Shown here one piece after another: positions 8,610 through 15,479 of a stretch of 16,497 nucleotides of DNA (position 1 is its first letter; every line of letters starts with the position of its first letter). Both the position numbers and the translations under genes were made by a program. The notes below the pieces were generated by a model, which was not told the DNA's origin, ran no database searches, and was given only the letters and a program-made list of their open reading frames with translations. Source of the DNA: JBJKRF01 sp046704785 (GTDB lineage: Bacteria > Chloroflexota > Anaerolineae > Anaerolineales > Villigracilaceae); the NCBI GenBank assembly GCA_046704785.1, contig JBJKRF010000141.1, positions 1-16,497 of the forward strand, written 5' to 3'.

Positions 8610-9956
8610 TTATTTTCCTGGAGCGCGTTTATGGGGGGCCTGATCAAGCATAGCGCCGTCCTTCGACTTGGCCTGCTTGGCGGTCACCAATACTTTATCG
8701 ACGCGCTTACCATCCATGTCCATCACTTCAAAGTTCATCGCGCTCCATTCGAAGTGGTCAGAAACGGCGGGGATGCGCCCTAGCTGCATCATGACAAAAC
8801 CGCCCAATGTTTCGTACTCATCTTCGTCGGGCAGGTAACGCAGGTTGAAGATTTCCTTGAAGTCTTCAACGGGCAACAAACCATCCAACAGCCAGGAGCC
8901 GTCCTGACGCTGTGTGGCCTGGGGTTCGCCGTTGAGGATGTCGCCGACGATCTCTTCGAGGATGTCGAAAATGGTCAGCAGGCCCTGCACTGAGCCAAAT
9001 TCGTCTACGACCAGCATCATCTCCGTGCCGCCGGATTTGAAGACCTCCAGCGCTTTGGAGGCCAACGAGGTCTCCGGGATGTAGATGGGTTCTTGCAAAT
9101 TGCGTTTGAGTTGCAAGGCTTCGCCCTGCAAGCTTTCGAGCAACAGGTCGCGGGCCTCGATCACGCCCAGGATGCTATCGAGGCTGTCTTCACAGACGGG
9201 ATAACGCGAGTAGGGATTCTCCTCGATCTGTTGGCGACGCTCTTCGGACGTATCTTTGACATCCAGCCAGGCAATCTCGCTGCGGGGAGTCATCAGCGAA
9301 CTGACACGGCGGTCGTTCAGCCGAAAGACTCCTTCGACCATGTCCTGTTCGGCCACTTCGAAGATGCCGGCTTGCGTCCCCTGGTCGATCAGAACTTGAA
9401 TTTCTTCTTCGGTCACCGGAGGTTCAATGCTTTCGTGGATACCTAATAGACGCATAATCAAGTCTGTGGAAACGCTCATCAGGGTGACCAGTGGCGCAAA
9501 CACTTTGGAAACAAACATCATCGGCCCGGCAATGCCAGAGGCCACGCGTTCCGGCGCATGCAGGGCCAGCCGTTTGGGGGCCAGCTCGCCAAAGAGCAAT
9601 GAAAGTAACGCAATGATCACAACCACCAGGCCAAAAGCCAGGGAGTTGGCAAAAGGCGCCAGCCAGGGAATGCGCGCCATCCATTGCGCCAATGGCTCAG
9701 AGAGCGCCGCGCCCCCTAACGCACCGACCAATACACTGATCAGGGTCATGCCAATTTGTACTGTGGAGAGAAAAACGTTGGGATCGTTTGCCAGATTCAG
9801 GGCCGTCTGCGCGGCAGGATCTCCCTCATTGGCGCGCTGCTGCAGGCGTGCTTTCCGCGCCGAAATAACCGCCATTTCCGACATGACAAAGAGACCGTTG
9901 AGCAGAATCAGGACGAAGATCGCAAGAATTTGTAGGCCACTACTTCCATCATACAT
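8610..9956 (-). CDS. CNNM/CorC-family transporter (DUF21, two CBS, CorC_HlyC)
   Basis: A 448-aa membrane protein of the hemolysin-C/CNNM class, linked in other bacteria to magnesium or cobalt export. Residues about 1-190 form the DUF21 membrane domain, with helices near 8-30, 62-85 and 103-125 and the family signature FGELAPKRLAL. Residues about 210-340 hold paired CBS domains (MTPRSEIAWLD and MMLVVDEFGSVQGLLT), which usually bind adenosine nucleotides. Residues about 355-432 form the CorC_HlyC domain (LLDGLLPVEDFKEIF and ETLGGFVMMQLGRIP). All family parts are present at normal length. The ATG at 9956 is the only sensible start; the ribosome binding site is weak (AAAGGT, 13 nt away). The actual ion is inferred from the family. 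Confidence 0.9.
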   Translation of the reverse strand: MYDGSSGLQILAIFVLILLNGLFVMSEMAVISARKARLQQRANEGDPAAQTALNLANDPNVFLSTVQIGMTLISVLVGALGGAALSEPLAQWMARIPWLAPFANSLAFGLVVVIIALLSLLFGELAPKRLALHAPERVASGIAGPMMFVSKVFAPLVTLMSVSTDLIMRLLGIHESIEPPVTEEEIQVLIDQGTQAGIFEVAEQDMVEGVFRLNDRRVSSLMTPRSEIAWLDVKDTSEERRQQIEENPYSRYPVCEDSLDSILGVIEARDLLLESLQGEALQLKRNLQEPIYIPETSLASKALEVFKSGGTEMMLVVDEFGSVQGLLTIFDILEEIVGDILNGEPQATQRQDGSWLLDGLLPVEDFKEIFNLRYLPDEDEYETLGGFVMMQLGRIPAVSDHFEWSAMNFEVMDMDGKRVDKVLVTAKQAKSKDGAMLDQAPHKRAPGK

Positions 9957-9998
9957 GATTCACAGTTCTACCTTTGTAGAGTCAGGTCACTCATTCTC

Positions 9999-10026
9999 AG
10001 TATAACGCCATCTCGCTGTAATCCAA
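9999..10026 (-). promoter_or_regulatory. Candidate promoter for the CNNM gene
   Basis: The minus strand has TTGGAT (10026-10021), 16 nt, then TATACT (10004-9999, 5/6 match). The start would be near 9992, about 36 nt before the CNNM ATG. The 10030-10156 remainder of this spacer has a small CCCTA/TAGGG stem and no gene I can support. Confidence 0.4.
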
Positions 10027-10156
10027 GCGGTAAAACGGAGCTACGCTGGAGTCGGCAAGATGAAGCAGATTCGTGGGGGTGCAACGTCTGGCACGCCTTT
10101 CCCTTGCTTGCCCCCTACCATAGGGAACACTAAAATTCCATCTTTCCAAGGAGGTG

Positions 10157-11221
10157 TCAAGCGAATACCTGAATTCCCTGTCCTTCGACGACCTCGCCGA
10201 TCACCCACAACGGCTGTGCCAGTTCTTTCGCGCGGGACTCGACATCGGGAAGTTGCTCCTTGGGAACACACAGCAGGAGCCCGCCGCTGGTCTGGGCGTC
10301 GAACAACAGCATACGGGCGGCCTCGTCCAATCTTTCGTCGAACTGCACGGACTGCCCGAAATGGGCGCGGTTGTCCAGCGAGCCGCCGGGGAACGTGCCC
10401 ATTTCGGCAAATTTACGCGCACAGGAGACAAACGGCACACGCGAATACTCGATGCGCAGCCCCACGCCAGCAGCGCCGGCCATTTGCCAGGCGTGTCCCA
10501 ACAAGCTAAAACCGGTCACATCGGTACCGCCGCGCAGGTCAAACTCCACGGCCAGTTGCCCGGCAGTTTTGTTCAGACGACTCATCCAATCGACCACCTC
10601 GCGCACATCCTGCGGCGTGGCTTGTCCGTTCTTGATGGCCGTGTTGGTCACGCCAAATCCCAGGGGTTTGCTCAACACCAAGGCCTGACCGGGGCGCGCA
10701 CCACCCTTGGTTATCATTTTCTGTGGATGGACGAATCCCAACACCACCAGGCCATACTTCGGCTCACTATCTTTGACGGTATGCCCGCCCGCGACCACCA
10801 CCCCGGCTTCGCGCGCTTTCTCGGCCCCGCCGCGCAAGATAGCGGTCAACACTTCCGCCGGCAGGTCTGCCGGCAGCGCGGCGATATTCAGCGCCAGGAA
10901 AGGCGTTCCGCCCATGGCATACACGTCGCTCAAGCTGTTTGCAGCGGCAATCGCGCCGTAATCGTACGGGGTATCCACCACCGGCGTAAAGAAATCGGTC
11001 GTCACCACCAGAGCGCGCTGCTCATCCAGCTCCCAGACGGCGGCATCGTCCGGCTCACCCAACCCAACCAACAGGTCAGGATAAGACCCAGGGTCGAATA
11101 AATCGGAGACGGGGCGCAGAATCTGAGACAGCGTCTGGGCGCTCAATTTGGAAGCGCAGCCGGCGCAGCTCGACAGGCTGGTCAGATGAATCGCGTTTTC
11201 AGGGGCCGTTTCCAAGGTCAT
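10157..11221 (-). CDS. selD: Selenide, water dikinase (selenophosphate synthetase)
   Basis: A 354-aa enzyme that makes selenophosphate from selenide and ATP, the selenium donor for selenocysteine, selenouridine in tRNA, or selenium cofactors. The N-terminal loop reads SSCAGCASK; Cys22 and Lys25 align with the essential E. coli Cys17 and Lys20, so this is the Cys form and not a selenoprotein. Further family blocks are TTDFFTPVVD, AAANSLSDVYAMGG, VAGGHTVKD and TDVTGFSLLGH, covering the AIRS-type ATP-binding fold. AAAGGAG lies 5 nt before the ATG at 11221. No selA, selB, selU or tRNA-Sec is present in the window, so the selenium pathway it feeds is not shown. Confidence 0.95.
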   Translation of the reverse strand: MTLETAPENAIHLTSLSSCAGCASKLSAQTLSQILRPVSDLFDPGSYPDLLVGLGEPDDAAVWELDEQRALVVTTDFFTPVVDTPYDYGAIAAANSLSDVYAMGGTPFLALNIAALPADLPAEVLTAILRGGAEKAREAGVVVAGGHTVKDSEPKYGLVVLGFVHPQKMITKGGARPGQALVLSKPLGFGVTNTAIKNGQATPQDVREVVDWMSRLNKTAGQLAVEFDLRGGTDVTGFSLLGHAWQMAGAAGVGLRIEYSRVPFVSCARKFAEMGTFPGGSLDNRAHFGQSVQFDERLDEAARMLLFDAQTSGGLLLCVPKEQLPDVESRAKELAQPLWVIGEVVEGQGIQVFA

Positions 11222-11305
11222 TCAACTCCTTTCCAGAAGAAAAAGCAGCAAGTTCTCCAAATTTTACTGCCAAAATCACTCCTTTGCAGCACACGCCCGG
11301 AGTCT

Positions 11306-11335
11306 TTGAGATTTTCAACGAGAGAACAGATTATA
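11306..11335. promoter_or_regulatory. Overlapping divergent promoters, selD and PyrK-like gene
   Basis: Rightward: TTGAGA (11306-11311), 17 nt, GATTAT (11329-11334), with a start near 11341. Leftward: a perfect TATAAT at 11335-11330, with no clear -35. The two -10 boxes share bases, so the two directions probably compete. The leftward start near 11323 gives selD a leader of about 100 nt. Confidence 0.4.
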
Positions 11336-11353
11336 TCGTGATAGCATTAACGC

Positions 11354-12028
11354 GTGCACACCGCAAAAGGTCGCATCGAAGAAACCTACTTGGATGGAAA
11401 GCGCGCGGCGCGCCTTGCCTGTGCTGCAACGGTAATCCCCGCGCCCGGGCAATACCTGTTGGCCCATGCCATCTCCGACCCAAGCGCCCCGTTGTCGACT
11501 CCCGTTTATCAAGCCGGGACAGCGCCCGGCGGGTTTTATGCGGCCCCGCCCCTGCCAGTTTCCTGGGCCCCCGGCACGGAACTGGTCCTGCGCGGACCGC
11601 TGGGTCACGGTTTTCACTTGCCATCCGGCGCCCGCCATGTGGCCCTGTGCGCCTTCGGGCCAACGCCGGCCCGCCTGCTGCCGCTGGTCGCGTCGGCAAA
11701 CGGCCAAAATGCCGAGGTCGCTCTGCTGACCGATGCGGCGCCCGACGGCCTGCCCGCAGCGATCGAGATTTTGCCCTCAGCGAACCTGCCAGAACTCTTG
11801 AACTGGGCTGATTATCTGGCCCTCGACGCTTCGCGCAATCAAATCCCTACGCTTCTGACGCTTCTCACCACGACAGCACACATTGTCTATGCGCAAATTC
11901 TAATCGAGACGTCCCTTCCCTGTGGCGGGCTGGCAGCTTGCGGCGCCTGCGCCGTCACTTTTCCCCATGGCTGGAAATTGGCCTGCAAGGATGGGCCTGT
12001 CTTCGAATTCCAAACACGAAGCAAATGA
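11354..12028 (+). CDS. PyrK-like [2Fe-2S] electron-transfer subunit, divergent
   Basis: A 224-aa protein resembling the electron-transfer subunit of class 1B dihydroorotate dehydrogenase. The flavin-binding half shows APGQYLL (30-36) and RGPLGHGF (80-87). The middle, where family members bind NAD, is weak and lacks a clear glycine-rich loop. The C-terminus has four cysteines (190, 196, 199, 211) in CGGLAACGAC and CKDGPVF, matching the [2Fe-2S] domain, but the first spacing is CX5C where classical PyrK has CX4C. The start is GTG at 11354, since an in-frame TAA lies just upstream; no Shine-Dalgarno is visible. No pyrD is adjacent. It may serve dihydroorotate dehydrogenase encoded elsewhere or another oxidoreductase. 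Confidence 0.75.
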   Translation: MHTAKGRIEETYLDGKRAARLACAATVIPAPGQYLLAHAISDPSAPLSTPVYQAGTAPGGFYAAPPLPVSWAPGTELVLRGPLGHGFHLPSGARHVALCAFGPTPARLLPLVASANGQNAEVALLTDAAPDGLPAAIEILPSANLPELLNWADYLALDASRNQIPTLLTLLTTTAHIVYAQILIETSLPCGGLAACGACAVTFPHGWKLACKDGPVFEFQTRSK

Positions 12029-12088
12029 CAGTGGCGTATTGCATTTGAGTGTTGAGTCTATTGCAAAAAGGCTGTTTGCCACTAAACA

Positions 12089-12185
12089 CGCAGAGCAAAA
12101 CAGGAATAGCGATGGGGTGTGTGCGGTGTTTCGCACCGCACACACCCCATCAATCCGCTTCATCCACCAATTGAAGAACTCTGCG
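12089..12185. repeat. Nested inverted repeats in the convergent spacer
   Basis: The 12029-12212 spacer has no gene. Its core is a perfect 18-bp palindrome: GATGGGGTGTGTGCGGTG at 12111-12128 inverted at 12134-12151, with a 5-nt loop. Outside it, CGCAGAG (12089-12095) pairs with CTCTGCG (12179-12185). The stem lies between convergent genes, where a two-way terminator is expected, but no T-run follows on either strand. It could be a Rho-independent block without a T-tract, or a copy of a dispersed palindromic element. Confidence 0.65.
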
Positions 12186-12212
12186 CTCCGTGATTTCCGT
12201 GATGAGTTTTTT

Positions 12213-13160
12213 CTATTGCCAGATACGGAACGAGGTTTCCGTCTCCCCTTCCAGGCTGCCATAAGACACCTGAACTTTAACTGTGATCAAAGCGCCGGGC
12301 GGCTGCTTCTGCACGGCAAAGGGTACGATCACCACGCCATCCTTATTCGTCGACAACGTAGTACTTTGTGGGCCGCCCGCCGCCCAATAGACCGTCAACG
12401 TAACAAAGGCGTTATAGACGGGGCTAAGCGTCTGATCCTGCACGATCACATAAACGGTTTGCTGGTCGGTCGGCTGCACCACCGCGTTCAAGACGAAAGC
12501 GCGCGGCTGTAGCGAGAGCACGCCGCCGGGGAAATTGCTGGGCTTGACCGGGCTGAGCAGGTTCGGGTCGGCGCCCACGCTATCGAAGTAGGAACGGCCC
12601 AGATCCGCCAGCACCACCTTCTGCCCCTCGGGGTATTCCGGATACCAGTCGAAACGGGCGCGCTCGAAGTACTGCACGATCCGTCCATTCAGGAATTCGA
12701 AACTGGAGATGGGCTGTCCGAAGACCGCTTCCCCGCCGTTCTTGTCGAAAAAGTCAAGGAAAGCGTAGCAGACCGAATAACCGCTGTCGAACGAGCGACA
12801 ACCGATCGGCGTGAAAAAGTTCAGGCCGGGGCCGGGCTGGTAGAGCAATTGGCCCAGCGCTGTGAGCTGCACACGCTGACCAGGCGGCAAGGCCGGGTTC
12901 AATTCAAAGCGCGCACGCGTGAAATACTGCACCACGCGCCCCAACTTCACATCGTTGAACGCCTCCGTAATGGGATATCCAAAGACTGTCTGCGCGTTCG
13001 GCACGCTCTGGTAATACGTCCAAAACTCCCCGCTCACGTTATGGCCCGTCTCAGGGAAATACTTAGAGGTTCCCTCCTGCGCCTGCGCAACGCCACTTGT
13101 CGACGTTAGCAAACCGAGAAGAACCAACAAAATCCCAATCCAGCGCGAAAACCTGTTCAC
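12213..13160 (-). CDS. Secreted repeat protein with GYPI/YFxRARF repeats
   Basis: A 315-aa exported protein. Residues 1-27 form a clear Sec signal peptide, with probable cleavage after AQA. Two related modules follow. The first (about 37-110) reads VSGEFWTYY, VFGYPIT and VVQYFTRARFELNP. The second (about 135-205) reads FLDFFDKNGG, VFGQPIS and IVQYFERARFDWYP. This LGFP-like repeat layout is common in secreted Chloroflexota proteins. Residues about 225-315 look like an Ig-like beta domain ending SFRIWQ. I chose GTG at 13160 because it gives an ideal signal peptide and because a TATAAT ends 6 nt upstream, which argues against the TTG (13214) and ATG (13202) alternatives. It is probably an envelope or carbohydrate-binding factor; its function is unknown. 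Confidence 0.75.
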   Translation of the reverse strand: MNRFSRWIGILLVLLGLLTSTSGVAQAQEGTSKYFPETGHNVSGEFWTYYQSVPNAQTVFGYPITEAFNDVKLGRVVQYFTRARFELNPALPPGQRVQLTALGQLLYQPGPGLNFFTPIGCRSFDSGYSVCYAFLDFFDKNGGEAVFGQPISSFEFLNGRIVQYFERARFDWYPEYPEGQKVVLADLGRSYFDSVGADPNLLSPVKPSNFPGGVLSLQPRAFVLNAVVQPTDQQTVYVIVQDQTLSPVYNAFVTLTVYWAAGGPQSTTLSTNKDGVVIVPFAVQKQPPGALITVKVQVSYGSLEGETETSFRIWQ

Positions 13161-13166
13161 AAATCG

Positions 13167-13172
13167 ATTATA
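13167..13172 (-). promoter_or_regulatory. -10 box directly before the GTG start
   Basis: A perfect TATAAT on the minus strand (13172-13167) predicts a transcription start at about 13160, the first base of the GTG codon. No Shine-Dalgarno is present. The -35 region is poor. This suggests a leaderless mRNA. Confidence 0.45.
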
Positions 13173-13221
13173 CAACAAGGCCGGGATGAAATCGTACTGC
13201 ATCAGGGGTTGCAAAATTGTT

Positions 13222-13245
13222 TGGGCGGCTTGAAAAAGCCGCCCA
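13222..13245 (-). terminator. Terminator of the wecC-type gene
   Basis: A 10-bp stem (TGGGCGGCTT with AAGCCGCCCA, 4-nt loop) starts 8 nt past the stop at 13254. On the minus strand it is followed by AACAATTTTG, a modest T-run. It separates this gene from the secreted-protein promoter. Confidence 0.65.
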
Positions 13246-13253
13246 CGGAAGTC

Positions 13254-14558
13254 CTATTTTCGCACGCCGATGCGCTCGACACGAAACTCGCTGGCCTGCC
13301 AGTCTGCACCGGCCCAACCGTTAACCACATCGATCAGGACGCGCGCCGGCGTCAATTCCGCCAACTGTACCGGAGTCAGGGCACAAAAGCGCTGATGGCC
13401 GACCAGCAACATCACCGCATCGGCTTCCTTGAGGGCTGCCCCCAGCGTGGGCACGGTGTGAATCCCCGGCAGGCACACTTCCGGCTTGAACGGTTCGAAG
13501 GCCAACACTGCAGCGCCCGTCTGCTCGAGCAGGCGAACCACCTCCACAGCGGGACTTTCCCGCAGGTCGTCGACATCCGGTTTATAAGCCAGACCCAGTG
13601 CCGCAATTTTCCGTCCGTTCAGGTTCCCCAGCAGCCGTCGCACCGTTTCGACGACGAATTCAGGCTGCGAGTCGTTCACACGGCGCGACTGCGCGATCAG
13701 CGGCGTCAGGTCGGGAGCCGCCTCGACGAAGAACCACGGATCGACGCTGATACAATGTCCGCCCACGCCCGGCCCCGGATTGAGAATCTTGACGCGCGGA
13801 TGGCGGTTCGCCAGCGCAATAGCCTCCCAAACGTCCACGCCGAAGCGCTCGGACAGTCGCGAGAATTCATTGGCAATCGCAATGTTCACATCGCGATAGG
13901 TGTTCTCCATTAACTTGACCATCTCGGCGGTGGTCGCGTCCGTTTCGACAATCTCCCCCTTGACGAAAGCAGTGTACAAGTCGCGCCCGGCCCGCGCCGA
14001 ATCGGGCGTCACGCCGCCGATGACGCGCGCGTTTTCCACCAACTCACGCAGGATCTGCCCCGGAAGCACACGCTCCGGCGAATACGCTAGGTAGAAATCA
14101 TCTCCGGCCTTCAAACCGGATCTCTCTAAAATGGGCGCCACCAAATCCATGGTTGTGCGCGGCGGCGAGGTTGATTCGAGCACCACCAGGTTGCCCTTGC
14201 GCAGGTGCGGCACAATGGCCTCCGCCGCCGATGTGACAGCGCGCATATCCGCCTTCTTGAAAGACTTGCCTTCGTATGCCCCAAAGTCATGCGCGTAAAA
14301 TGGCGTCGGGACGGCGATGATGAACGCATCCGCCGCCGCGGGGGCGGTTGCGACCGTCAGCCCCCCCGACTCGATAGCCGCTTCGACGATGGCGCGCAAT
14401 CCCGGCTCGTGAATATGGATTCCACCACTGCGCAAGGTCTCCACCACCTGGGTATTGACGTCTACACCCAAGACCTGGATGCCGTTCGTCGCAAACATAC
14501 TGGCCGTGGGCAGGCCAATATAGCCCAGGCCCAGGACGCAAATCTTCTCGAAATTCAC
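13254..14558 (-). CDS. wecC: UDP-N-acetyl-D-mannosamine dehydrogenase-type enzyme
   Basis: A 434-aa NAD-dependent nucleotide-sugar 6-dehydrogenase that oxidises a UDP-hexosamine to its uronic acid for envelope polysaccharide. The Rossmann motif GLGYIGLP is at 10-17. IHIHEPGL and IAVPTPF match the ManNAc branch (WecC) better than UDP-glucose dehydrogenases. LVVLESTSPP precedes the central domain. The catalytic nucleophile is Cys269 in GPGVGGHCISVDPWF. The C-terminal UDP-binding domain runs from about 310 (GLAYKPDVDDLRESPA). The start is GTG at 14558: AAAGGAG sits 5 nt upstream, so the longer TTG frame is wrong. No wecB epimerase is beside it, so substrate preference is inferred. It is transcribed alone. 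Confidence 0.88.
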   Translation of the reverse strand: MNFEKICVLGLGYIGLPTASMFATNGIQVLGVDVNTQVVETLRSGGIHIHEPGLRAIVEAAIESGGLTVATAPAAADAFIIAVPTPFYAHDFGAYEGKSFKKADMRAVTSAAEAIVPHLRKGNLVVLESTSPPRTTMDLVAPILERSGLKAGDDFYLAYSPERVLPGQILRELVENARVIGGVTPDSARAGRDLYTAFVKGEIVETDATTAEMVKLMENTYRDVNIAIANEFSRLSERFGVDVWEAIALANRHPRVKILNPGPGVGGHCISVDPWFFVEAAPDLTPLIAQSRRVNDSQPEFVVETVRRLLGNLNGRKIAALGLAYKPDVDDLRESPAVEVVRLLEQTGAAVLAFEPFKPEVCLPGIHTVPTLGAALKEADAVMLLVGHQRFCALTPVQLAELTPARVLIDVVNGWAGADWQASEFRVERIGVRK

Positions 14559-14585
14559 ATAGGCTCCTTTGTGCAAACTCGGTCA

Positions 14586-14591
14586 ATTATA
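14586..14591 (-). promoter_or_regulatory. wecC promoter -10 box
   Basis: The minus strand reads CCGATG followed by TATAAT (14591-14586). The predicted start near 14579 leaves a leader of about 20 nt. The same 12-nt string occurs in the nfeD promoter. No clear -35 is seen. Confidence 0.5.
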
Positions 14592-14679
14592 CATCGGCCC
14601 CCGTGCGCTCCCAAGGTAGAGGCTAAAACCGGCCTAAGCACGAAACTGGCGTCAAATCTGGCACGTATATCAATTGAGC

Positions 14680-14725
14680 CTTTTCGGAGTCGCGAACAAC
14701 AAACAACTCCTCATTTTCCGAAAAG
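14680..14725. repeat. 9-bp inverted repeat upstream of nfeD
   Basis: CTTTTCGGA (14680-14688) is inverted as TCCGAAAAG (14717-14725), separated by 28 nt. The right arm ends 22 nt before the nfeD -10, about where a -35 or regulator would sit. It may be a two-site operator; chance is not excluded. Confidence 0.35.
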
Positions 14726-14746
14726 CGCGCTAATTTCAATCCGATG

Positions 14747-14752
14747 TATAAT
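14747..14752 (+). promoter_or_regulatory. nfeD promoter -10 box
   Basis: A perfect TATAAT preceded by CCGATG predicts a start near 14759, 20 nt before the nfeD ATG. The -35 region is weak, which suggests activator help or use of upstream contacts. Confidence 0.5.
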
Positions 14753-14778
14753 GATTCGGATGGACATGGAGAAACAAC

Positions 14779-15381
14779 ATGGACCTTTTGCTCAACCCCA
14801 ACGTCGCGTACGTTTTGCTGGTGATCGGCGTGGTACTCGGCCTGCTGGCCCTGGTGCAACCGGGAACCGGTTTATTGGAAGTTGGCACGCTATTCTGTCT
14901 GACGTTGGCCGGCTACGCTGCCTACAACTTGGGTCTCAACCTGTGGGCACTGGGACTGATTGTGTTAAGCATCGTCCCCTTCCTGCTGGCACTACGCAGC
15001 AAACTGCCACGCGTCCCCCTGGTAACGTTGACCATCCTGCTCGTTATCGGCGGCTCGGTCTTCCTGTTCCCAGCCCAATCCGGCAGCCTGATCAGTGTCG
15101 ACCCATTCCTGGCGACCATCGTCTCTCTGCTAACCGGGGGATTTTTGTGGGTCAGTAGCGACCGTATCTTGGTCGCATTGCACGCCCCGATTCGAAACGA
15201 CCCGAACCGTTTGATTGGCACCCTGGGCGAGGCCAAGACCGACATCCACGAAGAAGGCTCGGTGCAGGCTTCTGGCGAACTATGGAGCGCACGCAGCGAG
15301 AGTCCCATTCGCGCCGGGACGGAAATACGCATCCTGCGCCGGGAAGGTTTTGTCCTGGTCGTAGAAAAAGCGCAGAAATAA
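14779..15381 (+). CDS. NfeD-family membrane protein
   Basis: A 200-aa membrane protein. About four to five hydrophobic helices fill residues 8-128 (for example AYVLLVIGVVLGLLALV and VTLTILLVIGGSVFLF). A C-terminal OB-fold domain follows (about 142-198: LIGTLGEAKTDIHEEGSVQASG, then GTEIRILRREGFVLVVEK), the NfeD hallmark. It lacks the N-terminal ClpP-like protease of long NfeD proteins, so it is the short form. Such proteins pair with SPFH proteins in membrane microdomains, and one follows here 98 nt downstream. The ATG at 14779 has GGAG 7 nt upstream. Confidence 0.88.
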   Translation: MDLLLNPNVAYVLLVIGVVLGLLALVQPGTGLLEVGTLFCLTLAGYAAYNLGLNLWALGLIVLSIVPFLLALRSKLPRVPLVTLTILLVIGGSVFLFPAQSGSLISVDPFLATIVSLLTGGFLWVSSDRILVALHAPIRNDPNRLIGTLGEAKTDIHEEGSVQASGELWSARSESPIRAGTEIRILRREGFVLVVEKAQK

Positions 15382-15394
15382 GCACAGGCTTTTC

Positions 15395-15429
15395 GAAGAT
15401 CGCTACCGAACGGTGCATCTTCTTTTCTC
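15395..15429 (+). terminator. Imperfect terminator between nfeD and stomatin genes
   Basis: GAAGAT, GC and ACCG pair with CGGT, GC and ATCTTC to form a 12-bp stem with two bulges, followed by TTTTCTC. It lies 13 nt after nfeD and before the stomatin ribosome binding site. It could lower downstream expression or fully end the nfeD transcript. Confidence 0.5.
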
Positions 15430-15479
15430 ATAAGTTAAGGAACGTTCAAAACCACTATGTTTCATAAGGAGTCGTACCC

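Noticed and set aside
10154..11101. Plus-strand open frame of 315 codons with AAGGAGG at its start
   Set aside because: It is antisense to selD throughout, the AAGGAGG overlaps the frame's own first codon, and the protein is low in recognisable motifs.
10157..11221. SelD as a selenoprotein with an in-frame UGA
   Set aside because: The active-site residue is an ordinary cysteine (Cys22) and no internal TGA interrupts the frame.
14205..15158. Plus-strand open frame of 317 codons
   Set aside because: It is antisense to wecC, crosses both promoters, and overlaps nfeD in another frame.
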